The position numbers were made by a program, and so were the translations under genes. The notes beneath the pieces were generated by a model. That model was not told the origin of the DNA. It made no database searches and saw only the letters and a program-made list of their open reading frames with translations. From Poa pratensis (Eukaryota; Streptophyta; Magnoliopsida; Poales; Poaceae), in the NCBI GenBank assembly GCA_947311845.1, contig CAMZMU010000040.1, positions 53,349,975 to 53,413,974 on the forward strand: DNA of 64,000 nt, written 5' to 3'. The stretch's first letter is position 1. The number at the start of each line of letters is the position of its first letter. Of this stretch, positions 12,548-24,281 are shown in pieces.

Positions 12548-13555
12548 ACATGTTACTAAACCGGACGAAACGAACCCGGCACGCTCACGACCCGGCCCAA
12601 ATGATCCAACAAAACGACAACCCGCAAGAACACAACGGAAACTAAACCACAAGTTAATTCAGATGCACAAAATAAACGAAAATGAAGATCAAACGTAATA
12701 CCCAAAAAAGCAACAGCAGAAACTAACCCTGGACGACTCCAGCGACAGTACACTCAACTTCAGCCGACTCCAACGATGGTACATACATTTCCGGTAGCTA
12801 AACCGACTGATCTTCCCATCGGATTACTGTAACACCCAAAAATGCAACGGCAGGAACTATCACTGGAGACGACTCCAGCGACAGTACAGTCGACTTCAGC
12901 CGACTCCAACGATACTACATGCATTTCCGGTAGCTAAACTGGCTGATCATCCCATCGGATTACTTGGGTACATTTGTAGCCACGATTCTTGCCTGACAAG
13001 CCTTGGAGACAAAGTTCCTTCGTTGGTAAGTCTTCGAGCAGCTATGTGTGGTACTAAATAGAAAAACGAACAGGCGCTAATAAAACGGCAGTAAGGACCA
13101 AGGGAGCATGAACGCGTAACTTGACATGTTACTAAACCGGACGAAACAAACCCGCGACGTTCACCACGGACAACCGGTGCAGATGATCCAAAAAAACGAC
13201 GACTTGCAAAGACAAAAGGAACGTTAGATCACAATACAATTAAGAAAAGCACAAAAAAAACCCAACAGAAAAGAAAAGGAACACCCAAATAAACAAACAA
13301 CAGAAACTAACCCTGGAGACGATTCTAACGACAGTACAGTCAACTCCAGTCGGCTCCAGCGAGAGTACGGGTAGTAGATATGGTTAAGCCGGATGGTGTT
13401 CCCCATCGGAATTTCTTGGGTAAATTGGTAGCCACGATCCATAACCAAGAAGCCTTGGAGGCAAGCTACTTCGTTCGTAAGGCTTCGAACAACTATGTGT
13501 ACTGCTAAAAAGATTAAACAAACAAACGCTAAATTAAATACCCGGGACAAAAACA
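12548..13555 (-). repeat. Diverged tandem array of exon-like units
   Basis: Two large units (12548-13124 and 13125-13555) start with the same CATGTTACTAAACCGGACGA. The first contains an inner duplication of 134 bp (about 12694-12827 and 12828-12962). On the minus strand the conserved core looks like an exon: in the right-hand unit it is preceded by a T-rich tract ending GCAG near 13502 and followed by a GTTAGT donor near 13315. The right-hand copy stays open and includes residues MDRGYQFTQEIPMGN; the left-hand copies have stops. No protein family is recognised. Confidence 0.6.
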
Positions 13556-14783
13556 TACCTAATTTTTTACGTAGGTTAGAAATCGAGCCGGCTTTCGGTT
13601 GGAGATCTCACCTGTCGACTTTTAGTAGATTGTGTCCATTAAGTCGCCGTGAGATATACCCCTTCACTAAGCCGGCACAAAAGATGGGAACGGGTGTGGT
13701 TGCACGGGATGTAGGCAAATAGAATAATGGACATGATACGGGGATATGCCCTCTCGCGTTATGAAGAAAAAAACAGTGTGCCCATCGGTGGTTGTCCTGT
13801 CGGTGGACTGGGTTCATGTCCTGCCGGCTCCGTGGTCTGTACACGTGTATACTTCATCCGTGTGTATCTAATCGTGCCGGCTCCCTGAAGTCGGCCTACT
13901 CCAAGGAATCTATGTCCCATATAATCGCATAACAGACCATGTACAACATACTCTATATAGAAGGGAAAAAAGGCAGAATGTAAACAAAACGTATCAAGAA
14001 TAAGGAAAACTAATGACGGCACCTTCAAACCGAAAACACTTCGAACTTTTGATTAGCCTGCGTTAATTCCAATTGGAGATAGCGTGAGGATATCGGTTCA
14101 AACGCATAAGAGCTGGGCAAATGTCCCCTGAGCAATTATGGACTTGCAAGCAAAGACAACTGCGACGGCACCGATGTCAGATGAAGTAAGATTTTCCAGT
14201 CTTGTGCCATGCCGTACATCCGTTGTAGCTAAAAGCCCGTTATGTCTTGTACGGTGTCACCAAAATATGATTCCTGTCATACAATACAGTACATAATCAC
14301 GCACGAAAACATCATAAATCACAGAACGTTAATCAATCAAAACCCTGTATTTATCTATATCGAATACGGTGACACAAGCTCCAATAAACGGGTACCAACC
14401 ATGAAAAGAAAACAAACATCAGATCAAGTGGCCTACAATTTCTCTTGTAAGACGATTCGTCATCCAGCGGAGGAGACACCGAACGTGGAGTCACATGAGT
14501 AGTCACGCGTCTCATGTCCTCGGCAAGAACTCACATAAACAACTTGTATCAAAGTCACCAAACCGGCAAACTGAAGAAAAAAAATCGGAGACACCGAGCC
14601 GGCGACACTGAAAAACACAATAATAATGTATCAGATACAAGGAGGCAGCGAGACCGCAGAACAAAACAATACTCCATTAGAGGTACAAAGCCGGCAAAAG
14701 CACAAACGTTACAGCCATCAAGCCGACGAGACTACCTGTAAGAAAACCAGCAACAACAACGACTTCGGCGCAGACACAACCTG

Positions 14784-14822
14784 AAACAAACAAACAAACA
14801 AACAAACAAACAAACAAACAAA
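14784..14822. repeat. AAAC microsatellite
   Basis: About 9.75 perfect tandem copies of AAAC. It lies in the A/C-rich strand of the unassigned region. Confidence 0.95.
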
Positions 14823-15873
14823 TGAACGTTACACGTCCGGCTAGAAGAAAAACCTATTATGAAAAGCGAAATCTACATATATGAATCAATCAGACAAAGA
14901 TACCGAAACAACAACGCCAATGAATAATAAGAAAATATGTCAAACACACCAACTAAATCCAACTAAACACCAGAGGGTAAAACCAGAGAAAAAATATTAA
15001 AGGAGACAAGCACGAAACTATAAAGAACGAAAGCAGTGTAAACAAATCAAGGAGGCCCCAACTCTAAGATCATAAATCTGTACCAAGAAATCGACCTGCA
15101 TCAAGAAAGAAAAAACAAATCAGTACACGTTCAAAGTGAACCGAACTAAACAATGATCTGACCTATGAACCATCAAACTCACCAAAAACAAACCGACACA
15201 CGGTGATTGAAACACATGAGCCAACCGGAAGAACCGAGCAAGATAACTTCCTGTACACAAAAACAGAGAAAACTAAGCATGGAAAAACAACATGAGCACA
15301 AGACCGTCGAAAACAAAATTAATATAACACCCAGAAATCACACAATAGCACAACAGAAAAAACACCAAACAATCAAGAAAAAAATTAAGAAATCAACTAT
15401 ACGAACAATATACCAAAAACCACACGATAGCAAGCAACAAACATACAACAAAACGCAGATCGACCATGCGAACAGTATGACAGAAAGCACAATGAAAACA
15501 GAGCTGACCTTAACCGAACGAACGGGAAACCTGTTAACCGGCGACCTACGACAAAACAAAGCAACAAACAGGAAAAATGTTAGAAACACAGAAAACAAAG
15601 AAGAACAAACCGCAAAAGCAACAAAGAACGCAAAAACACACAGATCTAGCACACGGTGGACGACATGAACAAAGAACGACCAAGAAAAGAGAGAGGAAAA
15701 CACGATAAGAAAACCAACCTGATCTCAACGGGACCAAACGTGACCGGAAGAACAGCAGACGGATTCCATGGAAACACGGCAAAGCTCGAGAAGAGAACGG
15801 CGGAGCAAGAACAGCGAGGAAGAAGAAAAGGGGGAAATGAAAGCTCCAGTAACCATCCGATCCAGAACGCAAA

Positions 15874-15880
15874 CTATATA
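15874..15880 (-). promoter_or_regulatory. Possible minus-strand TATA box
   Basis: On the minus strand TATATAG is followed by a C/T-rich leader with a possible GTTGG-type donor about 160 bases downstream and then T-rich sequence. This resembles a promoter with a leader intron. Only the pattern supports it. Confidence 0.3.
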
Positions 15881-16783
15881 CCCCCTTCCCCCAGCACAGT
15901 GTACGCGGCAACCCCATTAGGTCGGTAACCACTCGGAACCAATGGCGAGACGCTAGCTCAAACGGAGAAATCAGGCCCGAATTCTCCATGACATCATGAA
16001 TAGTGCAACGTACCCTACAACGACGCGAAATACCAAATGTACCCCAACATACTGTAGAAAATACACAGCGGCTACACATGCACGGGAGAAAACGGCGATG
16101 CAAACATGCAGGGCACCCGACATGTGGACCACGGGAGGGGACGACCCCATCGTCAGCGAGAGAAAGGGGGAAGAAACCACGTACGAAGATAGGTATCCCA
16201 GAGGGGCACGCAGTGCATTCGCTAAAAACGTAGAACGGTAAATGAACAAAATCAGCCAATGGGAGGAACGCAGTGCAAATCTCACAACCCCGCCACACCG
16301 ATTAAACACGCAGCGTGAGGCCGACGGGTGGGCCCTCGGACTCCAGGGTGCATAGGGAGTGGGCGTCAGCGAGAGTGGGTGCACAAAGGTTGGTATGGTT
16401 AGCGACTTTGCGAATCCCTGTTCATGCCGACTCCAGGAACCGGCGGGGATCGGACGGTGCGGAGGTGTGGAGCGGGAAAGATCGGACGGCCAGAAAGATC
16501 AAATCACTGTGGTGCGCTCAATGGGTCTCTCCGTTTATATCTTTAGATGTTTTGGAACCAGTACATGATTGACTGGCTTGGCTTGGCTCAACATAATGAT
16601 CTCCTTTCCTATTGCCTTCCGTCTTTCATCACCGTAGCGTCTTATTCCTTGCTTCACTGGCTTGGCTCCTTTGAAGACATTAAGAGAGTGCTCGACAAGT
16701 TCCCTAGGTACAACAGGCATGTCGGCGGACGAGCATGCAAAGATGTCCCTATTCTCACGGAGGAACTCGACGAGCGTGCTTTC

Positions 16784-17779
16784 CTATTTGTCATCTAAGC
16801 CGGACCCAATGGTGACTTGCTTGGAGCTGTCGCCTGGCACTAGGTCCGCCTTCTTTGTTTCTTCGGATGCCTTGAAAGCCTTCTTCACTTCTGCCATCTT
16901 TGGTTTTGCCGGTGGCCCTGAGGTATCCGTCTCATGCTTCAGCCTTTCCAACTCCTCTGCATTGAGGACTGCTTCAGGAAAGGCGGCGTTGCCACGTTCA
17001 CATTCTTTTGCCTTCTTGAAGTTGCCATTGACGGTAATTGTACCGTTGGGTCCAGGCATCTTCAGCTTGCTGTAAATGTAGCATGGCCTTGCCATGAATT
17101 TGGCGAAAGCCGGCCATCCAAAGATGGCGTGGTAAGCACTTTTGAAGGGGACTACTTCGAACTTGAGGTACTCAGAGCGGTAATTGTCCTCAGGACCGAA
17201 AGTAACCTTTAGCTTGATGCTTCCCATAGATTTGGCTTGCCTGCCAGGTACTATGCCATGAAACTTGACCTTGCTGTAGTCGAGCTGGTCTTCCGTCAAG
17301 TTCATGCGTGTCAGGGTGTCTTCGTACAAGATGTTGAGGCTGCTACCTCCATCCATGAGCACCTTAGTGAGCTTAAAGTTGTCGACAATGGGGTCGACGA
17401 CGAGAGCATACTTACCAGGATGTGGGATGTGATCTGGGTGATCATCCCTGTCCCATGTGATTGGCGCCTCAGACCAGTTCAGATATTGAGGGACGTCTGG
17501 CACCGTGGCATTGAGCTCACGGAGTTCCGCCTTTTCTTCCTTCGCCGAAGGAGTTCCCAAGAAGCAGACCAATTGGCCGTGTACTTTAGGGCATTTTTGC
17601 TTATTTCGTGGCTTGGGGTCCTCATCCTCTAACATGGAGGCTATGCCTTCGTCGTCTTCCGCCTTCTTTTCCTTCTCAGCTTTCTTGCTTCTTTTCGGCT
17701 TCCAGCCAACATCGGGGTCCTTCTTGAAGTCTTCCATCATGCGACACTCTCCCAGTGTATGGTTGACCTTTCCAAGCAA
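16784..17779 (-). pseudogene. Element C nucleocapsid/aspartic protease region
   Basis: A 331-codon frame. It starts in the spacer after gag (Lys/Glu-rich) and contains the retropepsin-like motif VLMDGGSSLNILY with the catalytic Asp at about residue 143, followed by a second conserved block near AIFGWPAFAKF. A TAG stop at about 16784-16786 ends the frame. The same frame then resumes with about 60 codons of the N-terminal RT linker (FLRENRDIFAC, AEHSLN-like) to about 16560. The stop and the truncation make the polyprotein non-functional. Confidence 0.8.
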
Positions 17780-17924
17780 GGCGTGGATTGGTCAAGGCAG
17801 AGCTTTTGCTTGCTCATAAGACATGCGTTGTGGCCTGGGGCCGGCATCTTTGTTCTTGCTTTTCCACTTGCGGGTGCTGCTTTTACCCTCGAAGGCGGCA
17901 GCAACCTCGTTGGATGGTCCGGCT

Positions 17925-18560
17925 TTACCTTCCTGGTTTGATTTGCGTTTGGTGGTGGCGCGTTTGTTTGGTGCCAAGTCGTGGCTGTACATGTCGCGCG
18001 TCGTCATCTGCAGCCGCATAAACGGATGCTACCTGGAGCATGACCCCGAGGTCTTTGACTTGCATGCGTACTAGCTTGTGTCTGAGAGTTGACCCTTTTA
18101 CCAGGCCTGTAGTGAACGCGTGGATGGCTTGATTGTCGTCAATGTTCTCACAACTTGCCTTCATCTGGATCCATCTAGCCAGAAAGTCTCTCACTTGCTC
18201 GTCTGGTTTCTGGACACATCGGACCAAATCTGTGTATGTGTTGGGCCGCTTGTATGTTCCTTGGAAGTGCTGGGTGAAAACCCTTTCCATATCCAGCCAG
18301 CTATGAATTGACTTCTCTGGGAGATTCTCTATCCAGCTTCTTGCTATGCCTTCCAACATCAGGGAGAGAAAGCGTGCGGCAACGAGCCCGTCGCCGCCGG
18401 CAATGTCAACTGCCAATGCATAGTCCGACAACCATGAGTTTGGCTTGTTCGCATCGTTGTACCTTGGGCAACTCTTTGACACTGTGGTCATGTCCCTTGG
18501 GATCTGTGCGTTATGAACTGTCAAACCAAAACACTCTGGGCCGAGGTACGCCTGCTCCAC
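17925..18560 (-). pseudogene. Element C gag, retrotransposon gag domain
   Basis: A 211-codon frame carrying the plant Ty3/Gypsy gag core: an alternating hydrophobic helix region, the run LMLEGIARSWIENLP, and downstream WLDMERVFTQHF and VRDFLARW. These match the capsid-like gag domain (Pfam Retrotrans_gag type). It would form virus-like particles in an active element. It is separated by a frame change from the N-terminal gag arm and from the protease frame. Confidence 0.8.
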
Positions 18561-19103
18561 AGGGATCGTGTGCGGTCTCTGCTTCTTCTTGGTGGTTGGT
18601 CGTTTCCACGACTTCCGCCTTGTCTGTGAGGTGGCTGATTGTCCCCCCTGCTTCCGCCTTCGTCTCTTCTAGGCGGCGGGGGAGGCATGTCCTCGTGCTT
18701 GTTCCCAGTTCTGGACCCTTCGTCACGCTGCCTCCTGGGAGGTGGCGATTTTTTTGGGTCTTTCTCCGGTTTTTTTCCTTCCCATGGCTGCTGGAGCCAG
18801 ATGGATCCTCGGGCTGTCCTCCGGCAGCTTTGGACATGTTGGACTTGGATTCCAATCGTCCGCCTCTTGCGTCCGCCATGTCGGCGTGGGAGTCCGCACA
18901 TGCCTGTTGCTCTAACGCCTTGTGGAGCAGAACAGACGTGTAGTAAAGCTTTTCATCTTTGTTGTAATCATCGCCATGGAGGATGTCCAAGGCGGCTGCT
19001 GTGTTGAGGACTGGGGTGGCGAAGACTGGATCGCCGTTTTTGTACCTGCGCTGGGGGGCTGTGGCCCACTCAAAACCAAGCTTCTATGCAGGAGTCTTTA
19101 AGT

Positions 19104-19808
19104 TCACGGGAGGCTGGTCCCGGTTTTCCTGTTTCGTTTCTCCACCACAGGCTCTGCCGGCTTTGCAGCCGGAGTTTGAGTGAAAAGGTTCTCCTTGATC
19201 ATGTCGAGTACTCGGTCTTCCTTGTTCTTGAGGTACTTGGTCCTATTAAGCAAGCTGACGCGGAGCTTCTCCAGGTTTTCTGGGTTTGTGTCCCCATTGA
19301 CTGGAGTATTCAGGATTTCGTTGACCAAGGGGATGTCGTCTTCATGAAAAGCTCCTCGCAGTTCGCTGGTTTCGCCTTTCTCGTACTGTGATTTCTTCTT
19401 TGGAGCAGGCGGCGGCTGCTGACCATTGGCGTTGCCTGCGTCGCCAAGTGTGTCTTGCAGATCGTCAGCCATGGCGGCTTCTGCGGCTGCCTCCGTTGCT
19501 GCCGCCTCGTCTTTGCCGGTAAGATCCGCCATGAAAGCCTGCTGGATGGTCGCGGATGAGCCAGCCGCCACCTCGGAAGGCGGCGGTTCTGTAGACTGGA
19601 AACACCCTTTGACCCTTGCCTCAAACATGCTTGCGGAATCTTCCTCAGAATCAGAATCTATGTTGACTTGAACAGTAGATCTGGATCCGACATCTGACAT
19701 CGTGTCGTCCTGCAGTGCAGGGAGGATCGATTCAGGTTCGCTGCCTTTAGGCGGGGAGTCAGATCCCATGCCGGTAAGTCCAACGAAGTGTAGATCAGAG
19801 TCTGCCAA
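19104..19808 (-). pseudogene. Element C gag, N-terminal segment
   Basis: A 234-codon frame rich in Asp, Glu, Ser and Ala with low-complexity Ala/Glu runs, typical of the variable N-terminal arm of plant Gypsy gag proteins. The frame breaks at about 19104 and continues in other frames (18511-18990), so it is not a complete protein. Confidence 0.55.
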
Positions 19809-19838
19809 CTCCTGGGAGAAGGCAGATTCAGATCCGTC

Positions 19839-20123
19839 TTATGCGTCGATCTCCTGAGAGATTGGGTGGTGGGTGGGCGAATAAATCCGCTGCATCTCGT
19901 ACGCCTCCGGCGTGTAGCCGATGAAGATGCCGATGTCGCCAACTGGGACGATGCCGCATCCGACAATGTAGTCGTTTGCCGGCACGAAGGTCTCGTCGCA
20001 GTTGATGTAGTGGTTGTCGCCATATCGCATGGCGCGGCCAACGGCGATGGTTTCGCCGATGCCGCCAAGAGTTCCCGCTTGGAACGTGACGCGTGACGCC
20101 TTAGGCCCCACGGTGGGTGCCAA
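19839..20123 (-). CDS. Short N-terminal frame of element C
   Basis: A 94-codon frame that starts across the primer site and ends just before the gag frame at 19808. It has many Gly, Ile and Thr and no motif I know. Its position directly after the primer site suggests it is the leading part of the gag polyprotein of this family or an upstream frame. Confidence 0.4.
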   Translation of the reverse strand: MAPTVGPKASRVTFQAGTLGGIGETIAVGRAMRYGDNHYINCDETFVPANDYIVGCGIVPVGDIGIFIGYTPEAYEMQRIYSPTHHPISQEIDA

Positions 20124-20124
20124 C

Positions 20125-20632
20125 TATCGTCGTATCGGCATTGGAGATAGGAGACGGGGGTATTCTAGCCGATGGTAGAACCGTGGGGTAGAAGGGAGCG
20201 TCGTCGAGGTCGAGATTGAACAAGGCAGTTTACCCAGCTTCGGATCTCACGTCGAAGGTGAGACCCTACGTGCTGCTATAACTCATTATATGGCAATAGC
20301 CTTGATCAAGTTACAATGAGCGTATTGGATTGTGCCCTAGAAGCTTCCCTAGGTCCGGCTTATATAGGCGGCCGGACCTAGGGTTACAAGGAAACTACGT
20401 GTCTGACAAGAATACAGAGTCCTAAACCTAACCGGCAAGTTACCGCCTTCTATCTTGGACTTGGGGGCTTCGTGGGCTTCAGTCTTGGGCCTCCTTCTTG
20501 CCGTCCTACGCCGCCTTGTTTGTCGGCTATCTAGGACGCCTGGCAGGCAAAGCCTTCACCACCACTTTGGGCCACCCTGGACTAGCCGGATTGATCCATG
20601 TTGGTGATACCCTAGCTGGTATTCCCCCAACA
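20125..20632 (-). repeat. 5' LTR of element C
   Basis: The outer edge at 20632 is clear (minus-strand TGTTGGGGG). The inner edge is approximate because the expected terminal CA is not evident before the primer site at 20104-20122, which reads TGGCACCCACCGTGGGGCC on the minus strand. A site of this kind would suit a tRNA-Arg-type primer, but I am not certain. Confidence 0.7.
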
Positions 20633-20872
20633 CGCATAAACTAGCTAGATATGCTTTTGATTCAAATTTTGCTATTTTTTGGGACTGTGATCCCCCTATC
20701 TTTTATTTTGCAAGATGTAATAAACAATGTATATGTGTTTGATAATCAAGACATGGAGAAGAGAAGAGGAGAGAGAAGGCTCGCATGCAAAAGCCAGATG
20801 CAGCACGTGCTACTAAGTACTTTGTGAGAGTTAAAGATGGGTCATATCTTAATAAAGTAGCACATTTTTATA

Positions 20873-21277
20873 CAGAAATTCAGATTGGCTCCCGAGCCCA
20901 CCTGCTCCTGGTCGAATAGAAAATTCGAAACAAATAGTAAAATGTTTCAAAAAATTATGAAAAAATCAATGATGAGCATACACAAATGTTCTATGCGTGC
21001 CAAGTTTCGTGGTGAAATAACATTCGTAGTGCTCTGTGCAAAAAAGACAAAATGACTGGTCAAAATGAGAATTCGAAATATATTTTTCAGATCACTGATT
21101 TTGTCTTTTTTGCACTGAGCAATACGAATGTCATTTCATCATGAAACTTTGCATGCGTGTAAAACATTTGTATATATTCATCATTGGTTTTTTCAGAATT
21201 TTTTGAAACATTTTACTATTTTTTTGAATTTTTTATTCAGCCAAAGCAGGTGATCTCGGGAGCCAAAACGCCTCCCT
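20873..21277. mobile_element. Mutator-type MITE (foldback), copy 1
   Basis: A 405-bp AT-rich element with long inverted ends: TTGGCTCCCGAG near the left end and CTCGGGAGCCAA near the right end, and further inverted similarity inwards. It is flanked by a perfect direct repeat CATTTTTATA (20863-20872 and 21278-21287), the size expected for Mutator-like target duplications. It has no coding capacity. A relative with the same ends sits in the QCR8 intron at 47602-48014. Confidence 0.75.
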
Positions 21278-21287
21278 CATTTTTATA

Positions 21288-22182
21288 GCTAATGTTTTAC
21301 TATTTTTCAGATCATTTTTCTACATGTTCACTATATGATAGCCATTTATGACATGGTAATACCTTATAGCCAAAATGCCTCCCTCTGATTAAAAAAGACT
21401 CCCAGTTTCATCATTGTCATAATGGAACTGATAATATGGCACATTTTCCAGCATGAGAGTCTGATCTTTCTGAGTAAAAAACTCTCATGCAACAGGATCC
21501 ATCTCAAAAAGGCACTATACCATCAGAGAGCTACTACTGAGCATACTAGTTTTCTCAGGCACCAAAGGAAACACTACATGTTAGAGGAATTGGCACATGT
21601 ATGTGCCGAAACAACATCACCTAAAAATAATAAACCTACAATCTAATCATCTTTCCAACCCCGACCATATGGCAGAAACACCAGAACGTCAACCTTCGGG
21701 CCCCATCCTTGGCATCGATGGAAGAATTAAGTTGCAAGCTGAACTAGAAGTTTTTCCCCATCCACCTGTGTTTTTCGAGGGTCTAATCTCACCAGAGAAA
21801 AGAAACGGTGATATATGTAGAACTGCCGCCGTCGTGGAAATTGATCTTCCGTTACGCTGTCGGAGGGGAGATTTCATCGCCGGAGGCACACAACCAGTGC
21901 AGCTCTCATGATGATGTGTGAGTAGTTTATCCTTTGACTACGGGTGCATAACAATAGCTAGATGGTTATATCTCCTCCATGTTTTTTCAATACAAAAATA
22001 TAGTGAGCTGCCTAACATTATCGAGATCCATATGATGTAATTGTTAATAGTTGTTGTGTTTGTTGGGATATGATAAATTGTGATGTTATGCTCAGATCGT
22101 GCATGTTATTTATATGCTGTTATTGTTATCATGAATTACTTTATTTACGTTGCTACATATGCTTTCCGATTTATGTGCATAC
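21288..22182. repeat. LTR-like debris left of the solo LTR
   Basis: No gene seen. Around 21900-22100 the sequence has the texture of a Triticeae Gypsy LTR (GTGTGAGTAGTTTATCC and following TAGCTAGATGGTT). It is interrupted by the solo LTR at 22183 and is too decayed to delimit. Confidence 0.4.
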
Positions 22183-24281
22183 TGTAGGGTTGCGCAACAG
22201 AAAACATTTTTTTTGCCACATGCTATGCAACAACGAAGATCTATCTATGAAGATACAAGCGAATAACAATTCAATGATCTAACTATAATTCGTTACCAAC
22301 ATCGTTGAAGCGGAAGAGATGTTGATGACGACGTTGATGAAGCCTGTGAAAGATTCTCTCGGCTAAGCCTAGCGGAGAGAATGTCGCCGACTCCCCGTGT
22401 CCAGCCACCTGGATCCAACAGATCGAGGGCCAAACGTCTTTCGACAGCTCACCCCTCTGAGAGTTCGGACACGTCCGTCAGATATGGTTCAACAGAGCTT
22501 CGTTGTTCGAGAGCTTAGTATCCACTGGTGTATAAGAAGGAGGAGATCTTAACACATGAGAAAGAGAGAGATTAGATCCAGAGCTTCGCTGTTCGAGAGC
22601 TTAGTCTCCACTGGTGTATAAGAAGGTGGAGATCTTAACACATGAGAAAGAGAGAGATTAGATCTAGATCTAATCGGGGAGGACACCTCAAACAAGAGAG
22701 GACACCTCAACCCTTTTAGATCAAGTCTACTCGTGAGGGGGGAGGGGCACCTCCTTAACTCAATGCGTGGGGAGGAGGGTGCCTCTCCCCTCCTTTATAT
22801 AGTGGGGAGGGAGGGGGTGGTGCTGCTAGGGTTCCTAGCCCAGCCGCACCCCTTTCCTAGGCCACCAAGAAAAGGGGGATGCGCTCCCCTCATGGGCCTT
22901 GAGGCCCACTAGGGTTTCGGCTTGGGGGAGGGAACTTCCCCACTTTGGCCTTTTGGCCTTTTAGTGGCCGGAGCCCTCACCATATAATGCGGCTGTCACA
23001 TGGCCACTAAGGCCCATGTGGCAGCCCCCTTTTGGGGCTCCTTTTATTTTCCACCTTTTCCGAATATTTCCTTTATCCGATTTTTATCTAATTAATTCCT
23101 AAACTGAATATTTCCTTATAGAGAAAATTTCAGAAATTAATTTTCTATCATATAAACATATTAATATGATCCGGGACATACAATGTCCGCATACAAAATC
23201 TCCGGATAAATATTCCCTCCATATATAAAACCATTGGTAGAAACTATTTCTATGACTCTGGGACACTCAATGTCCGCATGTATTATCTCTCTGATATATA
23301 TTAGATATATCGATCACGCGGAAAGACCATTCCGATGATACTCTCTCATTATCCAGACCAAACAGTATACACAACTAACTAGACCTAATTAAGCGTGTGA
23401 CCCCTACAAGTTCGATAACGAGTACGATTAGAAGTACTTGTATAATCATCAGTCAATGTTAGGAGCATGGATGTCTGTATCGACTACTACCGTTATACGA
23501 AGATACTCTATTGAACCTGTTGGCTATTGTACATCATTCCTATTACTCATGATACTGAACTTTACCCGATATTAGATATTCCAATATTTTCATGAATCAA
23601 TCCTTGATTCATTATATTTTTGTCAATCTCGTTAACCGGCAAGTATCGTTGTACTCATTCCCGTATTTCGATATCCCACATGATGTAACTTCATCATGCA
23701 TTGTCTGCAGAACATATTGGATATCATATATACCGAGTGGGCCCAGGATGTATCTCTCTTTTGACAGAGGAGTAATTCCTATCTTAAAACATCAAGATTA
23801 ATACACACCTTTAGAATTACCAGCGACTACCTTTTTTATCACCCAGTTTACGGCGTGATATTTGACAGTACCAAAGTAGCATTTCGTGAATGTATAACCT
23901 TAATAACCTCATGGTCTAAGTACATGTTGTATAATAACCTTAATGTGATATGTCACTAAGGACAAAAGATACTTTAAAGAAATCTCTTAGATATCAACGA
24001 ATTGGGTCTACCGAGGAATATTGTTTTCACCAACAATATGCTACTCATTGATGCTGACATAAACTATGTCCATGACCAGAGAAACACGGTCATCAAGCAA
24101 TCAACAAATTATTCTAAAGACAAGACTAGGGTATCTTTATTTTGTTCATGTTTCTACACGTGCGTGTGAGTTTTTCTATGAATCTCACATTCAGAAGCCA
24201 CAACAGTTATAGCATAGAATTATGAAACATAATTATGAAACAGATGTAAATTCTTATTACCTTTTGGGCATACATCCAACA
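22183..24281 (-). mobile_element. Solo LTR, 2.1 kb, Copia-like
   Basis: On the minus strand it begins TGTTGGATGTATGCCC at 24281 and ends GCGCAACCCTACA at 22183. The flanks are CATAC (22178-22182) and TATAC (24282-24286), a 5-bp target duplication with one transition. No primer site or internal sequence follows on either side, so it is a solo LTR, the product of LTR-LTR recombination. A minus-strand TATA box (+ strand TTTATATA, about 22795-22802) sits in the expected place. The start resembles the BARE/Angela/Maximus group of Copia elements; this is a resemblance only. Confidence 0.8.
22493..22664 (-). repeat. 86-bp tandem duplication inside the solo LTR
   Basis: Two adjacent 86-bp units start CAGAGCTTCG at 22493 and 22579 and differ at only a few positions. 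They lie downstream of the LTR TATA box in element orientation, in the transcribed leader part. Confidence 0.9.

Larger units (their letters stand above)
11908..16544. repeat. Unassigned repetitive region with minus-strand gene-like texture
   Basis: This stretch lies between the LTR edge of A and the truncated end of C. The + strand is rich in A and C, with many CCGGC and CCGAC motifs, so the minus strand is T-rich like plant introns. It contains tandem units (12548-13555), an AAAC microsatellite and a TATA-like site on the minus strand (15874-15880). I found no intact reading frame with a known domain and no clear terminal repeats or target duplication. It could be a degraded DNA transposon, a Helitron with captured exons, or an unclassified LTR element. 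Confidence 0.5.
16545..20632 (-). mobile_element. Element C: 3'-truncated Gypsy retrotransposon
   Basis: In minus orientation the order is 5' LTR (about 20125-20632), primer site, gag frames, aspartic protease and the first part of the reverse transcriptase region; the element is then cut at about 16545. The LTR starts TGTTGGGGGAATACC at 20632. The remaining RT, RNase H, integrase and 3' LTR are missing, so no target duplication can be tested. Several frame changes and an in-frame stop after the protease show decay. The gag type and protease motif DGGSSLN point to the Ty3/Gypsy superfamily. Confidence 0.85.

Noticed and set aside
15546..16298. 250-codon minus-strand frame
   Set aside because: Low-complexity Cys/Phe/Ser-rich translation of T/C-rich sequence with no motif; it crosses the putative TATA and leader region.
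21597..21911. 104-codon frame left of the solo LTR
   Set aside because: No domain, no splice context, and the surrounding sequence looks like LTR debris.
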